From assembly GCA_016789745.1 (NCBI GenBank), contig JAEUQF010000476.1:1-53815 (forward strand): a DNA stretch of 53,815 nt, read 5' to 3'. This document shows positions 52,601 through 53,815 of the stretch, piece by piece; within the stretch, counting starts at the first letter, position 1, and each line of letters starts with the position of its first letter. A model generated the notes under the pieces. The model was not told the DNA's origin. It ran no database searches and saw only the letters and a program-made list of their open reading frames with translations. Source of the stretch: Bryobacterales bacterium (GTDB lineage Bacteria; Acidobacteriota; Terriglobia; Bryobacterales; Bryobacteraceae). The position numbers were made by a program, and so were the translations under genes.

Positions 52601-53815
52601 ATGTCGCTCCATATCTCTGCCAGAACCCTCCTTCTGCCCTCGTTCTTCCTTCTCCTTGCCGCCGGCCAAGCCCAGGATCCCCCGGAATCGGTACAGCCCC
52701 CCAACAAAATCTTCGCCAAGAAGGTCCTCATCTCCGGCCTCAGCAACCCCTGGGAAATCACCTGGGGCCCCGACAGCAAGCTCTGGGTCACCGAACGCAC
52801 CGGCAAACGCATCACCCGCGTCGACCCCGCCACCGGCCAGCAGAAGGTCGCCATCACCATCGACGACGTCTCCGCCCCGGGCGGCCAGGACGGCCTCCTC
52901 GGCCTCGCCCTCCATCCCGAGCTCCTCAAAGGCACCGGCAACGACTACGTCTACGCGGCCTACTCCTACCAGGACCGCACCAAGCCCCCCGTTCCCTCCG
53001 TCGCCGACGACGCCAGCCCCTACCGCCACCTCTACCTCAAGGTCGTTCGCTTCACCTACAACAAGAGCACCGAAACCCTCGGCAGCCCGCAGACCCTCGT
53101 CACCGGCTTCCCCACCGGCAATGACCACAACGCCGGCCGCCTCAAAGTCGGCCCTGACCGCAAGCTCTATCTCACCCTCGGCGACCGCGGCCACAACCAG
53201 CTCGGCAACTTCTGCCTCCCCATCGAATCCCAGCGACTGCCCACCAAAAAGGAAATCGACTCGAAGGACTACATCGCCTACGTCGGCAAGTCCCTACGCC
53301 TCAACCTCGACGGCGGCATCCCCGCCGACAACCCCAAGTTCGACGGCGTCCTCAGCCACGTCTTCACCTACGGCCATCGCAACATCCAGGGCATCGACTT
53401 CGGCCCCGACGGCACCCTCTACGCCTCCGAACACGGCCCCAAGACCGACGATGAAATCAACATCCTCAAAGCCGGCGGCAACTACGGCTGGCCGCACATC
53501 GCCGGCCTCAGGGACGGCAAGGCCTTCGAATACGCCCGCTGGGCCGAAGCCAAGACCCCCTGCTCGCAGTTGAAGTTTTCCGACCTCGCCATCCACCCCT
53601 CTGTTCCCCGCGAACCGGAGTCGGCCTTCACCAAGCCCTTTACTCCGCCCATCGCTACCATGTTCACCGTGAACACCGGCTTCAACTTTCACGACCCCAA
53701 GTGCAACGGCGTCGACTACATCTGCTGGCCCACCGTCGGCGCCTCCAGCATGGAGTACTACGAATCGAAAGGCAAAGGCGTCCCGGGCTGGGACAAGGTC
53801 CTGTTCGTCACCGCC
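52601..53815 (+). CDS. Soluble PQQ-dependent glucose/sugar dehydrogenase, cut by the window edge
   Basis: A six-bladed propeller enzyme oxidising aldose sugars with PQQ in the periplasm; 405 codons are present and the end lies beyond the window. After a signal peptide (TLLLPSFFLLLAAGQAQ) the sequence follows soluble GdhB of Acinetobacter closely: LSNPWEITWGPDSKLWVTER, GGQDGLLGLALHPELL, RFTYNKSTETLGSPQTL, DHNAGRLKVGPDRKLYLTLG, KSLRLNLDGGIPADNPKFDG, and GHRNIQGIDFGPDGTLYASE then DDEINILKAGGNYGWPHIAG. H176 in DHNAGR corresponds to the catalytic base. The ATG at 52601 has no ribosome site; a TATCAT -10 box at 52584-52589 would start RNA about 5 nt before it. Its codons are strikingly C-ending, unlike the G-ending rightward genes to the left. 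Confidence 0.92.
   Translation, partial: MSLHISARTLLLPSFFLLLAAGQAQDPPESVQPPNKIFAKKVLISGLSNPWEITWGPDSKLWVTERTGKRITRVDPATGQQKVAITIDDVSAPGGQDGLLGLALHPELLKGTGNDYVYAAYSYQDRTKPPVPSVADDASPYRHLYLKVVRFTYNKSTETLGSPQTLVTGFPTGNDHNAGRLKVGPDRKLYLTLGDRGHNQLGNFCLPIESQRLPTKKEIDSKDYIAYVGKSLRLNLDGGIPADNPKFDGVLSHVFTYGHRNIQGIDFGPDGTLYASEHGPKTDDEINILKAGGNYGWPHIAGLRDGKAFEYARWAEAKTPCSQLKFSDLAIHPSVPREPESAFTKPFTPPIATMFTVNTGFNFHDPKCNGVDYICWPTVGASSMEYYESKGKGVPGWDKVLFVTA

Noticed and set aside
1..53815. tRNA, rRNA, CRISPR arrays and classical IS elements
   Set aside because: No cloverleaf, rRNA-like conserved stretch, regularly spaced repeat or transposase was recognised by eye; a covariance-model search would be needed to exclude small RNAs.

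Overview
The window looks like a chromosomal piece of a high-GC acidobacterium of the Bryobacterales/Solibacter type. The evidence is a CarboxypepD_reg/TonB-type giant outer-membrane receptor, a DUF1549-DUF1501 pair, BACON-domain proteins ending in 'PCR..DTR' repeats, an S55 (SpoIVB-like) secreted peptidase, and a great many secreted beta-propellers. This assignment is inference from gene families; no rRNA, tRNA or CRISPR was seen.

Layout. 1-2.6 kb: a decayed phage-like patch with a three-gene overlapping operon whose last gene is a terminase large subunit. It carries three copies of a 27-bp palindromic repeat, one of which breaks the terminase frame, and it is followed by an rpoC fragment. 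2.6-5.7 kb: TonB-type receptor with a one-base frameshift. 5.9-8.1 kb: feoAB. 8.1-10.4 kb: divergent EF-hand/PQQ propeller and GH16 glucanase. 10.4-17.2 kb: a nested stem-loop leader, then S55 peptidase, propeller protein, recG and rsmD, closely spaced. 17.0-20.3 kb: membrane protein overlapping rsmD tail to tail, a WYL regulator divergent from a DinB protein, and a vapBC module. 20.3-26.3 kb: Fe-S oxidoreductase, UDP-glucuronate decarboxylase, PilZ protein, DASS transporter and sulfite-oxidase-like enzyme. 26.4-31.2 kb: a translationally coupled operon of three secreted proteins. 31.1-37.5 kb: an RND efflux system (pump and adaptor leftward, TolC rightward) with one-base frameshifts in pump and TolC. 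37.6-43.8 kb: four leftward genes for secreted proteins (intradiol dioxygenase, anchor/BACON/PCR protein, sialidase-like, six-repeat protein), ending in a hairpin terminator. 43.9-49.5 kb: PPC-domain protein, DUF1549/DUF1553 and DUF1501 operon. 49.5-52.5 kb: small orphan genes including SMI1/KNR4, plus a degenerate copy of the DUF1501 3' end. 52.6 kb to the edge: soluble PQQ glucose-dehydrogenase-like gene, cut by the window.

Most of the window is cell-envelope biology: secreted enzymes and scaffolds for polymer breakdown, outer-membrane uptake and efflux, and iron import, with a few housekeeping genes (recG, rsmD) embedded. The most unusual spots are the repeat-riddled terminase patch with its rpoC relic, the 3'-end duplication of DUF1501 with a different small gene at exactly the same distance behind each copy, and the nested stem-loop in front of the S55 peptidase.
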